DNA of 64,000 bases from Clostridia bacterium (GTDB lineage: Bacteria; Bacillota; Clostridia; Oscillospirales; Acutalibacteraceae). Shown in pieces: positions 56,947-64,000 of the stretch. Location: contig JAFRQQ010000013.1 of NCBI GenBank assembly GCA_017428525.1, positions 62,001 through 126,000 on the forward strand. Reading direction: 5' to 3'. Made by a program: the position numbers and the translations under genes. Numbering within the stretch: the stretch's first letter is position 1; each line of letters begins with the position of its first letter. Below the pieces are notes generated by a model that worked only from the letters and a program-made list of their open reading frames with translations, was not told the DNA's origin and searched no databases.

Positions 56947-58777
56947 TGCATACACCTCCGTTCAATCGATTCGCGCCGCAGCCCGCGCAATGCTCGCGGC
57001 AGCTCGGGGTGGTCTCGGCGCGATGCGCTTTTTCGTTTTCGCGGATCAGAAAGCGCTTGGTCACGCCGTAATCCATGTGATCCCAGGGCAGCACCTCGTC
57101 AAAGCTGCGCCTGCGCGCAGTGTAGAAATAAGGATCGATCCCGCATTCCGCGAAGCTCTCCATCCATTTCTCGCGGTCGAGGCATTCCTCCCAGCTGTCA
57201 AAATGGCAGCCCTTGCGCCACGCGGTTTCGATCACATCCGCCAGCCGGCGATCGCCGCGCGCGAACACGCCCTCGAGAAAGCTCGTCCACGGCACATGGC
57301 GGGAAACGCTGACCTTCCGCGTCTTGACGCAGGAGATCAGGAAATTCTGCTTTTCGATCAGCACCTCCGGGCGGTCCTGCGGCTCCCACTGGAAGGGCGT
57401 GAAGGGCTTTGGCACGAGCGAGGCCAGACTGACGCTCACGCTCACGCTCTTGCCCTTCGGCTTGTTTTCCTGGTGATAATAGGCGTCCACCACGGCCTGC
57501 GCCAGATCGGCGATGCCCCGGATATCCTCCTCGGTTTCGGTCGGCAGACCGATCATGAAATAGAGCTTGACCGCAGTCCAGCCGCCGGCAAAGGCCTGCG
57601 CCGCCGTGGAAAGCACCGCGTCCTCGGTGATGTTTTTATTGATCACGTCGCGCAGACGCTGCGTGCCCGCTTCGGGCGCGAAGGTCAGGCCGCTGCGCCG
57701 CACGGCGTTGAGCTGCTCCATGAGTTCCTGCGGGAAATTGTCGATGCGCAGGGACGGGAGAGAGACGTTGATCTTCTCCTCCACCGTCCACGGCAGCATA
57801 TGCGTCAGCAGCGCCTCGAGCCCGTGATAATCGCTCGTGCTCAGCGAGCACAGGGAAATCTCGTCATAGCCGGTGCTCTCGCAGATCGCGCGGCACTGCG
57901 CCTCCACGGTCTGCGGCGATTTTTCGCGCAGCGGACGGTTCAGAAAGCCCGCCTGGCAGAAGCGGCAGCCGCGGATGCACCCGCGGAAGATTTCGACCGT
58001 GGTGCGGTCATGCACGACCTCCAGAAACGGCACGACGAATTCCGTGGGCGCAAACATGGTATCCAGATCCGCCACATTGCGCTTTTCGACCTTCTCCGGC
58101 GCGCCGCAGGTCGGCGTGATCGCCTGCACGGTGCCGTCCGGATTGTAGGAAACGTCGTAGAGCGCGGGCACATAGACGCCCTTGATCTGCGCGGCCGCCT
58201 CGAGGAATTCCCGCTTCGTCGCGCCCTTTGCCTTGCAGTCCTTCAGCAGATCGATCAGCTCATTCGTGACCTCTTCCCCGTCGCCGGGCAGGGTAATGTC
58301 AAAAAACGGGGCCATCGGCTCCGCGTTGCACACGCAGGCGCCGCCGGCAATCACGATCGGCGTGAGCGCCGTGCGGTCCGCCGCGCGCACGGGCAGACCG
58401 GCCAGATCCAGCATATTGAGCACATTGGTGTAGCTCAGCTCATACTGCATCGTAAAGCCGATCAGATCGAACTCCCGCACCGGATCGCCGCTCTCGTGGG
58501 CGTACAGCGGAATCTGATGCTCGCGCATGATCGCCTCCATATCCGTCCACGGCGCGAACACCCGCTCGCACCAGGCGTCGGGTCGCGCGTTGACCAGCGA
58601 ATAGAGGATCTTCATGCCCAAATGGGACATGCCGATTTCATAGGTATCGGGGAAACAGAAAGCATAGCGGATCGCAACGTCCGCTTTGTTTTTTATGACG
58701 CTGTTCAGCTCGCCGCCGGTATAGCGGCCGGGCTTCTGCACCTGCATCAGATACGGTTCGAGCGCTTTGGGGATCAT
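56921..58777 (-). CDS. B12-binding-type radical SAM protein (TIGR03960-like)
   Basis: 618 residues. An N-terminal cobalamin-binding-like Rossmann part (IRYAFCFPDTYEIGMSHLG), then the radical SAM CxxxCxxC in GCIRGCRFCQAGF. A C-terminal tail has further cysteines (HCAGCGANRLNGGVC). Paired with DUF2344 in many Firmicutes next to rne/rng and L21 genes; the reaction is not established. Probable extended -10 promoter (TGTTACAAT, -10 at 58826-58821). Confidence 0.9.
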   Translation of the reverse strand: MIPKALEPYLMQVQKPGRYTGGELNSVIKNKADVAIRYAFCFPDTYEIGMSHLGMKILYSLVNARPDAWCERVFAPWTDMEAIMREHQIPLYAHESGDPVREFDLIGFTMQYELSYTNVLNMLDLAGLPVRAADRTALTPIVIAGGACVCNAEPMAPFFDITLPGDGEEVTNELIDLLKDCKAKGATKREFLEAAAQIKGVYVPALYDVSYNPDGTVQAITPTCGAPEKVEKRNVADLDTMFAPTEFVVPFLEVVHDRTTVEIFRGCIRGCRFCQAGFLNRPLREKSPQTVEAQCRAICESTGYDEISLCSLSTSDYHGLEALLTHMLPWTVEEKINVSLPSLRIDNFPQELMEQLNAVRRSGLTFAPEAGTQRLRDVINKNITEDAVLSTAAQAFAGGWTAVKLYFMIGLPTETEEDIRGIADLAQAVVDAYYHQENKPKGKSVSVSVSLASLVPKPFTPFQWEPQDRPEVLIEKQNFLISCVKTRKVSVSRHVPWTSFLEGVFARGDRRLADVIETAWRKGCHFDSWEECLDREKWMESFAECGIDPYFYTARRRSFDEVLPWDHMDYGVTKRFLIRENEKAHRAETTPSCREHCAGCGANRLNGGVCNEIRPAVV

Positions 58778-58846
58778 TTGAATCGCTCCTTCTCCTTCGG
58801 GTTTTCACATTGCTGCGCTTATTGTAACACATCCCGGCGGAAAAAT

Positions 58847-59461
58847 CTACAGCTTTCTTTCATCCACGCCGTTTTTCTGCGGCAGGGCGCCGAACGCGAG
58901 ATAGACGGCCGCCAGCGCAAGGGTCGGACTGCCGTCATGCGCCAGCAGCCAGACGCCGCAGGCCGCCATCGGCAGGAGCGTCAGCGCGGAAACGCAGCGG
59001 CTCAGCCGGTCGCAGGCGGCGGGCGGCAGACGCTGCGACGCAAGGCAATGCAGCAGGTTTCCGCCGTCGAGCGGGCGGCAGGGCAGCAGATTAAATAGGC
59101 CCAGCAGCACGCTGACGTCCGCGGCAAGCCGCGCGGCGGGCAGGCGCAGACTCAGCAGGCGAAAGCCCAGCGCTGCAAGCAGATTCACCGCCGGGCCGCT
59201 TGCATACACCGCCAGCTCCCGCGCGCCCTGCCAGGCGGCGCACGGGCTGCGCTCGAGCCGCACGCCGTAATAGGAAAACGTCAGGCTGCGCGGCTTCTCG
59301 CCAAGCGCGAGCAGGCAGAGCAGATGCCCGGCCTCATGCAGCGCCGCGCAGAGCAGACCCAGCGCGCACACGCCGCTTTCATCCAGCAGCAGCATCAGCG
59401 TCACGGTCGCCGCAAAAGGCACGCCGATGCGCACGCGCACGCCGCCGAGCTCAAGCTGCAT
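58847..59461 (-). CDS. spoIVFB: SpoIVFB-like M50 intramembrane metalloprotease
   Basis: 204 residues, several membrane helices. The zinc site HEAGH (ALHEAGHLLCLL) and the third-ligand region LPCRPLDGG (NLLPCRPLDGGNLL) are intact. The ATG at 59461 overlaps the end of the M23 gene. SpoIVFB cleaves pro-sigma-K in the mother cell during sporulation; the pairing with a LytM/M23 membrane protein supports the assignment. Confidence 0.85.
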   Translation of the reverse strand: MQLELGGVRVRIGVPFAATVTLMLLLDESGVCALGLLCAALHEAGHLLCLLALGEKPRSLTFSYYGVRLERSPCAAWQGARELAVYASGPAVNLLAALGFRLLSLRLPAARLAADVSVLLGLFNLLPCRPLDGGNLLHCLASQRLPPAACDRLSRCVSALTLLPMAACGVWLLAHDGSPTLALAAVYLAFGALPQKNGVDERKL

Positions 59462-60359
59462 CGAAATGATCGGGGAACAGCAGCCGCTCGGGATCGACGC
59501 GCACGCCGTCAATGCGCACCTCAAAATGCAGATGCGGCCCTGTGGACCAGCCCGTGCTGCCGACATAGCCGATGATCTCGCCGCTGCGCAGCACCGCGCC
59601 CTGCGTCACATTGACCGCGGAGAGGTGGCAGTAACAGGTTTCCAGACTGTCCGAATGCCGCAGGAGGATGTAGTTCCCCCAGACGTCGTCCTCGCCGGTT
59701 TCCTCCACCACGCCGTAAAAGGCGGCGGCCACGGGCGTCCCCGCCGGCGCGGCCAGATCCAGCCCCGTATGAAAGCCGTAATTGCCGGAGACCGGATTCG
59801 TCCGGTAGCCGAAGCCGGAGGTGATGCGCGTGCTTTCCACGGGCATCGTCACCGCCGCGCTGATCGTATAAGGCGCAAAGGTCGCGCCCTCCACGGCGGC
59901 GCGTCCTTCCAGGTCCAGACCGCCCGCGCCGTCCTCCACAACGCCGGTCGCCACGGTTTCGCCCGTTTCATCGCTGACGTCCGTCATAGCGGTTACGGAT
60001 TCCGCAGCCGCCGTGACCGGCGCCGACGGTTCGGCAGCCGCGGGCTCCGCCGCCTCGAGCCGGCTGCGCACCTGCTGCCCGCCCTGTTTGATCCGTCCGA
60101 ACAGCTCCGAAACCGAAAGATCCCGCGCGGTGATGCGCGCATACTCCTGCCGCATCCGCTCCAGCGCCGTCGGGCTCAGCCGCGTTGCCACGAAGGCCGC
60201 CGCCAGCACCAGCGCGCACAGCGCCGCCTGCAGACCGATCAGCCGCAGCAGCATCTGCTGCCCGCTTTTCGGCGTTTTCTGCATTGAAGCCTCCGCGTCG
60301 CCGCGCAGCTGTCTGCGATAGGCCTCCCGCTCCATGCGCGGATATCCTGATTGTTCCAT
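59451..60359 (-). CDS. spoIVFA: M23-domain membrane protein, probable SpoIVFA
   Basis: 302 residues, GGAGG before the ATG. A basic cytosolic N-terminus, one membrane helix (residues ~38-60, LIGLQAALCALVLAAAFVA), an Ala/Glu-rich linker, and a C-terminal LytM/M23 domain with both zinc motifs (HTGLD and HLHFEV). SpoIVFA holds SpoIVFB inactive until a forespore signal arrives. Position immediately upstream of, and overlapping, the M50 gene matches spoIVFAB of Bacillus. A plain peptidoglycan endopeptidase is the alternative, since the zinc ligands look intact. Confidence 0.8.
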   Translation of the reverse strand: MEQSGYPRMEREAYRRQLRGDAEASMQKTPKSGQQMLLRLIGLQAALCALVLAAAFVATRLSPTALERMRQEYARITARDLSVSELFGRIKQGGQQVRSRLEAAEPAAAEPSAPVTAAAESVTAMTDVSDETGETVATGVVEDGAGGLDLEGRAAVEGATFAPYTISAAVTMPVESTRITSGFGYRTNPVSGNYGFHTGLDLAAPAGTPVAAAFYGVVEETGEDDVWGNYILLRHSDSLETCYCHLSAVNVTQGAVLRSGEIIGYVGSTGWSTGPHLHFEVRIDGVRVDPERLLFPDHFDAA

Positions 60360-60448
60360 GCGCTTCTGCCTCCTTCATCCGTTCCGTTGATGCTTCATTT
60401 TAAAGATATATGGCAGCAGCGGGAGAATATGACGGCGGGCATGAAAAA

Positions 60449-60473
60449 GCGCCTTCGGCAAAACCGAAAGCGC
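60449..60473 (-). terminator. Terminator after the 60497-60892 gene
   Basis: GCGCCTTCGG (60449-60458) pairs with CCGAAAGCGC (60464-60473) with one mismatch; leftwards TTTTT follows. Confidence 0.75.
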
Positions 60474-60496
60474 AGACTGCAGACGAAGCTCCGGCG

Positions 60497-60892
60497 TTAC
60501 CGCCCGGCCAGAATCTGCCAGTAATCATAAGAATATTGCTTTGTCAGACGGCGGAAGCCTTCCGCGAGACTGTCCAGAAACGCGCGGTCAAAGCCGTTTG
60601 CAGGGTCGGCGTAAAACCCCCAGGCCGCGGCGTCGATCACAGCCGGCGCGTAGAAATCCCGCAGCAGGCGGCTCGCGCGCACATCTTTATGATAGGTCAG
60701 ATACTGCGCATCCGCGCGCACACGGTCGCGCACCTGCTGAAAATCGCGCATCGCAGCCGCCCGCTCCGACGCGGGGCAGTCGCCGAGCGCATAGTATTCG
60801 GCCTGCATGCGCAGGCTTTCCAGCACGTCAAGGCAGCCGGCCATGCGCGCGGCCAGCTGCTCGTCGGTCAGTTTTTCCAGCTTTTCTTCCAT
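60497..60892 (-). CDS. Unrecognised helical protein
   Basis: 131 residues from the ATG at 60892 (a GTG 12 bp upstream would overlap the previous stop). All-alpha, rich in Ala, Arg and Leu, no membrane span, no motif I recognise. It begins 6 bp after the stop of the FAD oxidoreductase gene, so belongs to that operon, and is followed by a terminator. Confidence 0.65.
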   Translation of the reverse strand: MEEKLEKLTDEQLAARMAGCLDVLESLRMQAEYYALGDCPASERAAAMRDFQQVRDRVRADAQYLTYHKDVRASRLLRDFYAPAVIDAAAWGFYADPANGFDRAFLDSLAEGFRRLTKQYSYDYWQILAGR

Positions 60893-60897
60893 TTCAA

Positions 60898-62505
60898 TCA
60901 CCAAAGATCGGGCTCGTCGAGCATCACCGCGTGGGCGCAGCGAATGCCGTCCACGGCGGCGGAAACAATGCCGCCCGCGTAGCCTGCGCCCTCGCCGCAG
61001 GGATACAGCCCGTGAATATTCGCCTGCAGCAGATCGTCCCGCAGGATGCGCACCGGCGAGGAGGAGCGCGTTTCCGGCCCGGTCAGCACGGCGTCGGGCA
61101 GCGCGAAGCCCTGCAGACTGCGATCCATTTTCACAATGGCAGCGGCCATCGTCTCCGTCACCCGCGCAGGCAGCACACGCCGCAAATCGCCGGGCATGAC
61201 GCCGGTCGGGCAGGTCGGACGCACCGCGCCGAGCGCCGTCGACGGCCGGTCGGCCAGAAAATCGCCGACGGTCTGGCAGGGCGCGGCATAGTCGCCGCCG
61301 CCGAGCGCGAAGGCCGTCTGTTCCATCAGCCGCTGCAGAGCGATGCCCGCCAACGGATGCGCGCTGCCGAATTCAGCCGGCTCCACGCCGACGAGCAGCG
61401 CCGCGTTGGAATTCTCGCCGTCCCGCGCGTAAACGCTCATGCCGTTGACCACAACGCTGTTTGCCTCCGACGCCGCGGCAACAACCGTGCCGCCGGGGCA
61501 CATGCAAAACGTATAAGCCCCGCGCCCGTGGTCGGGGTGGCAGGCCATTTTATAATCCGCAGCGCCGAGCGCCGGATGCCCGGCAAACGCGCCGTACTGC
61601 GCACGGTCGATCAGTTCCCGCGGATGCTCGATCCGCGCGCCGACGGAAAAGGGCTTCTGCATCATTTTCACGCCCCTGCGATGCAGCAGCTCCAGCGTAT
61701 CGCGCGCCGAATGGCCGATACACAGCAGCAGCGTATCCGTTTCCAGATCCTCGCTACGGCCGGCCGCGTCCGTGCAGGTGACGCCCTGCACCACACCGTT
61801 GAAGAGAATCAGATCCGTCAGCTTGCAGCGAAACCGCACCTCGCCGCCCAGCGCGATGATTTCCTCGCGAAAGGCCTTGACCACAGCGCCGAGCCGGTCC
61901 GTGCCGATGTGCGGGCGGGCGGAATAGCCGATCTCCGCCGGCGCGCCGTGGGCGATCAGCTCGTCGATCACCTTGCGGCAGAGCGGATGCTTGATGCCGG
62001 TGGTCAGCTTGCCGTCCGAAAACGTGCCGGCACCGCCCTCGCCGAACTGCACGTTGCTCTCGGGATCCAGACGTTTCTCCGTCCAGAAGCCACGCACGTC
62101 CGCCGTGCGCGCGTCCACATCCGCGCCGCGCTCGAGCACGATCGGCCGCAGCCCGGCCCGCGCAAGGATCAGCGCGGCAAAAAAGCCCGCCGGGCCGAAA
62201 CCAGCAACGATCGGACGCAAAGAACTGGTCCGCCGCACCGGCGGCGCTTCGTAGACATAGGGCTGCTCAACGCTGACCTTCGGATTGCGGCAATGCGCGA
62301 GCACCGCCGCCTCCTCCCCGTTCAGCGTCACGAAGACATTATAGACGAAATGGACATCCTCTTTTTTGCGGCTGTCTACCGCTTTTTTTGCAATTTCGAC
62401 CGATTTGATCTGATCCTCGCCGCAGCGCAGCGCCTTCGCGCAGGCCCGCCGCAGCGACGCCGCATCCGCCGTGAGCGGCTGCCGGATCTCATTGATTCTG
62501 AGCAT
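60898..62505 (-). CDS. FAD-dependent oxidoreductase (COG2509 type)
   Basis: 535 residues. An N-terminal ~80-residue domain typical of this family (DQIKSVEIAKKAVDSRKKEDVHFVY, in part), the dinucleotide-binding VAGFGPAGFFAALILARAGL, VQFGEGGAGTFSDGKLTTG, and a C-terminal GEGAGYAGGIVSAAVDG FAD-binding motif. The physiological substrate is unknown. The start overlaps the end of the upstream HI0933-like gene by 17 bp. Confidence 0.92.
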   Translation of the reverse strand: MLRINEIRQPLTADAASLRRACAKALRCGEDQIKSVEIAKKAVDSRKKEDVHFVYNVFVTLNGEEAAVLAHCRNPKVSVEQPYVYEAPPVRRTSSLRPIVAGFGPAGFFAALILARAGLRPIVLERGADVDARTADVRGFWTEKRLDPESNVQFGEGGAGTFSDGKLTTGIKHPLCRKVIDELIAHGAPAEIGYSARPHIGTDRLGAVVKAFREEIIALGGEVRFRCKLTDLILFNGVVQGVTCTDAAGRSEDLETDTLLLCIGHSARDTLELLHRRGVKMMQKPFSVGARIEHPRELIDRAQYGAFAGHPALGAADYKMACHPDHGRGAYTFCMCPGGTVVAAASEANSVVVNGMSVYARDGENSNAALLVGVEPAEFGSAHPLAGIALQRLMEQTAFALGGGDYAAPCQTVGDFLADRPSTALGAVRPTCPTGVMPGDLRRVLPARVTETMAAAIVKMDRSLQGFALPDAVLTGPETRSSSPVRILRDDLLQANIHGLYPCGEGAGYAGGIVSAAVDGIRCAHAVMLDEPDLW

Positions 62506-63733
62506 TGACCGTTCCTTTCCGTTCGCCCGCCGTCAGACCGGAGGCAAAGGCCCATTGCAGATTATAGCCGCCGCAGGGGCCGTCCACGTCGATCAGCTCC
62601 CCGGCAAAATACAGCCCCGGGCAGCGCAGCGACTGCAGGCTGACCGGATCGATTTCCTCCACCGCAACGCCGCCGCGCGTGACCTGCGCCTCCGAAAAGC
62701 TGCCGACACCGGCCAGCCGCACGGGAAAGGCCTTGACCGTTTCGGCCAGCGATTCAAGCTGCGCCGGACGCAGCGCGCCGATGCGCTCTTCCTGTTTGTA
62801 AAGTTTTTCAGCTTTACAAATATGCATGCCGATCGCTTTCGGAAGCAAGCCGGTCAAAAGCTGCTCGATCTGCTGATTTTCCTTGATATGAGCGGTTTCC
62901 AGCAGGCAGGCTTTCAATTCATCCGCCGTCAGTTCCGGCACAAAGTCTATCACTGTAAAGGTATTATCCTTGTCAGATTTCAACGCTGTTTGCGCATCCG
63001 CCGCCAGCTCCATGGCGGCGATGCCGGAGAGTCCCCGCGCCGTGAAAAGCAGCTCGCCGTCAGCGGACGTCAGCACCCGACCGCCGCTTTGCAGCGTCAG
63101 CGCGGCATTGCGGGCACGCACGCCCTTGAGCGCCGCCGTTGCGCCGTCCGCCGCAATCAGAGGCACCAGCGCGGGCACGAGGGGGGTGACGCTGAGGCCG
63201 AGCTGCCGCGCCAGACGGTAGCCGCCGCCGTCGCTGCCGTGGACGGGCGCGGCCTGCCCGCCGAGGGCCAGGATCACCGTATCGGCTTCGACGGCATCAT
63301 TGAGCACAAAGCCCCGCCCGCTGCGTCTGATATTCGTCACGGGCGTTTCGCAGCGCACCTCCACGCCGGCGTCCGCGAGCGCATACCGCAGCGTATCCAC
63401 CACGGATGCGGCGACGTTGCTGCGCGGATACACGCGCCCGGCGTCATCGGCATAGCAGCGCAATCCGTGCGCGGCGAAGAATGCCGTCACCGCCTGCGGC
63501 GGGCAAGCCGCCAGCACAGACGCGGCAAATCTGCCGTGATAATACGCGTCCGGTCCGGCCTGCAGATTGGTCAGGTTGCAGCGACCGTTGCCGGTGGCCA
63601 GCAGCTTTTTGCCCACGCGGGGCAGCTTTTCCAGCAGCAGAATCCGCTGCCGCGGGCAGAGCTCCGCCGCGCGGATCGCCGCGGCCATGCCCGCCGCGCT
63701 GCCGCCGACGACGACCAGATCGAACCGTTCCAT
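62489..63733 (-). CDS. HI0933/BaiN-like flavoprotein
   Basis: 414 residues. Rossmann VVVGGSAAGMAAAIRAAE, then KKLLATGNGRCNLTNL, ALGGQAAPVHGSDGGGYRLA and a C-terminal FAGELIDVDGPCGGYNLQWA: the HI0933-like (YhiN/BaiN) signature set. BaiN reduces bile-acid enones in gut clostridia, but the family is broad and this copy is not in a bai operon. The part near 62790-62970 is more AT-rich than the rest. Confidence 0.92.
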   Translation of the reverse strand: MERFDLVVVGGSAAGMAAAIRAAELCPRQRILLLEKLPRVGKKLLATGNGRCNLTNLQAGPDAYYHGRFAASVLAACPPQAVTAFFAAHGLRCYADDAGRVYPRSNVAASVVDTLRYALADAGVEVRCETPVTNIRRSGRGFVLNDAVEADTVILALGGQAAPVHGSDGGGYRLARQLGLSVTPLVPALVPLIAADGATAALKGVRARNAALTLQSGGRVLTSADGELLFTARGLSGIAAMELAADAQTALKSDKDNTFTVIDFVPELTADELKACLLETAHIKENQQIEQLLTGLLPKAIGMHICKAEKLYKQEERIGALRPAQLESLAETVKAFPVRLAGVGSFSEAQVTRGGVAVEEIDPVSLQSLRCPGLYFAGELIDVDGPCGGYNLQWAFASGLTAGERKGTVNAQNQ

Positions 63734-63766
63734 GCCTGCGCCCCCTTTTCTTTCGTTCTGACGGTT

Positions 63767-63795
63767 ATTTTATCGCGTTCCGCCGCAATTGTCAA
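63767..63795 (-). promoter_or_regulatory. Promoter of the two-flavoprotein operon
   Basis: Leftward -35 TTGACA (63795-63790), 17-bp spacer, -10 TAAAAT (63772-63767). Confidence 0.75.
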
Positions 63796-63814
63796 TACAC
63801 GCGCAACGAAGGGA

Positions 63815-63843
63815 TTGATATTCGGGAAAAGATGTGCTATACT
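63815..63843 (+). promoter_or_regulatory. Promoter of the DUF1858 gene
   Basis: -35 TTGATA (63815-63820), 17-bp spacer, -10 TATACT (63838-63843). Divergent from the flavoprotein promoter. Confidence 0.7.
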
Positions 63844-63875
63844 AATTGACAACGAAAGAGAAAGGAAGTATTAAG

Positions 63876-64000
63876 ATGGCGACAATCGAAAAAGATATGA
63901 CGATCGGCGAGATTCTCGACGCGCACATGGAGGTGGCTCCCTTCTTCCTTGAGATGGGCATGCACTGCCTCGGCTGCCCCGCTTCCCGCGGCGAAACGCT
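63876..64000 (+). CDS. DUF1858 redox-disulfide domain protein (3'-truncated by window edge)
   Basis: Forty-one residues are visible. MTIGEILDAHMEVAPFFLEMGMHCLGCPAS is the DUF1858 hybrid-cluster-protein-associated domain, with the CLGC redox Cys pair. AAAGGAAG lies upstream. These are usually ~65-75-residue proteins or domains, so most of it should lie past the window. Confidence 0.88.
   Translation, partial: MATIEKDMTIGEILDAHMEVAPFFLEMGMHCLGCPASRGET

Overview
The window is a GC-rich stretch of bacterial chromosome. It most resembles Clostridia (Bacillota), probably an Oscillospiraceae/Ruminococcaceae-type gut anaerobe. The reasons are Firmicutes-type gene blocks (tig-clpP-clpX, rplS-lepB-ylqF-rnhB-yraN, spoIVFA-spoIVFB followed by two radical-SAM-associated genes), GGAGG ribosome sites with frequent GTG/TTG starts, sigma-A promoters with 17-bp spacers, and a very large BspA-like leucine-rich surface protein. 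The spoIVF pair implies a sporulation lineage. No tRNA, rRNA or CRISPR array was found.

Layout. 0-7.1 kb: the end of an unknown gene, a lipoprotein, a ~170-bp palindromic intergenic element, then uvrB-uvrA behind a LexA-like box. 7.1-9.1 kb: a small beta-propeller-like protein preceded by a compact structured RNA (6S-like candidate), a DUF1292 gene, and a free-standing ~440-nt structured RNA with its own promoter and terminator that I cannot assign to a family. 9.1-11.8 kb: a lower-GC three-gene cassette (AraC regulator, APH-type kinase, alpha/beta hydrolase) that looks acquired. 11.9-19.7 kb: thioredoxin with a ferredoxin:thioredoxin-reductase-like protein, rmlA-rmlC, a PP2C phosphatase with a Thr-rich extracellular tail, a DapA-family lyase/synthase, and an MFS transporter with a NUDIX hydrolase.

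19.7-33 kb: a carbohydrate-acid operon (LarA-family epimerase, PHP phosphoesterase, 6-phosphogluconate dehydrogenase, KDG kinase), MgtC, nfeD-SPFH-aquaporin, DUF421-DUF4363, recG, an orphan peptide-type binding protein and tcdA. 33-47.6 kb: ychF, HAD phosphatase, a secreted alkaline-phosphatase-superfamily enzyme, clpX-clpP-tig, threonine synthase and the rplS-lepB-lepB-ylqF-capA-rnhB-yraN-dipeptidase run.

47.6-56.3 kb is an accessory island between two housekeeping blocks. It holds a 2,196-residue BspA-like protein, a 39-residue acidic peptide gene, and a REP/BIME array of about a dozen palindromes surrounding a RAYT (Y1 HUH transposase-like) gene. 56.3-64 kb: DUF2344 and TIGR03960-type radical SAM genes, spoIVFB-spoIVFA, two FAD oxidoreductases and the start of a DUF1858 gene. 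The best leads for something undescribed are the ~440-nt RNA at 8.55-8.99 kb, the REP/RAYT array, the 39-residue peptide gene and the gluconate-type LarA operon.
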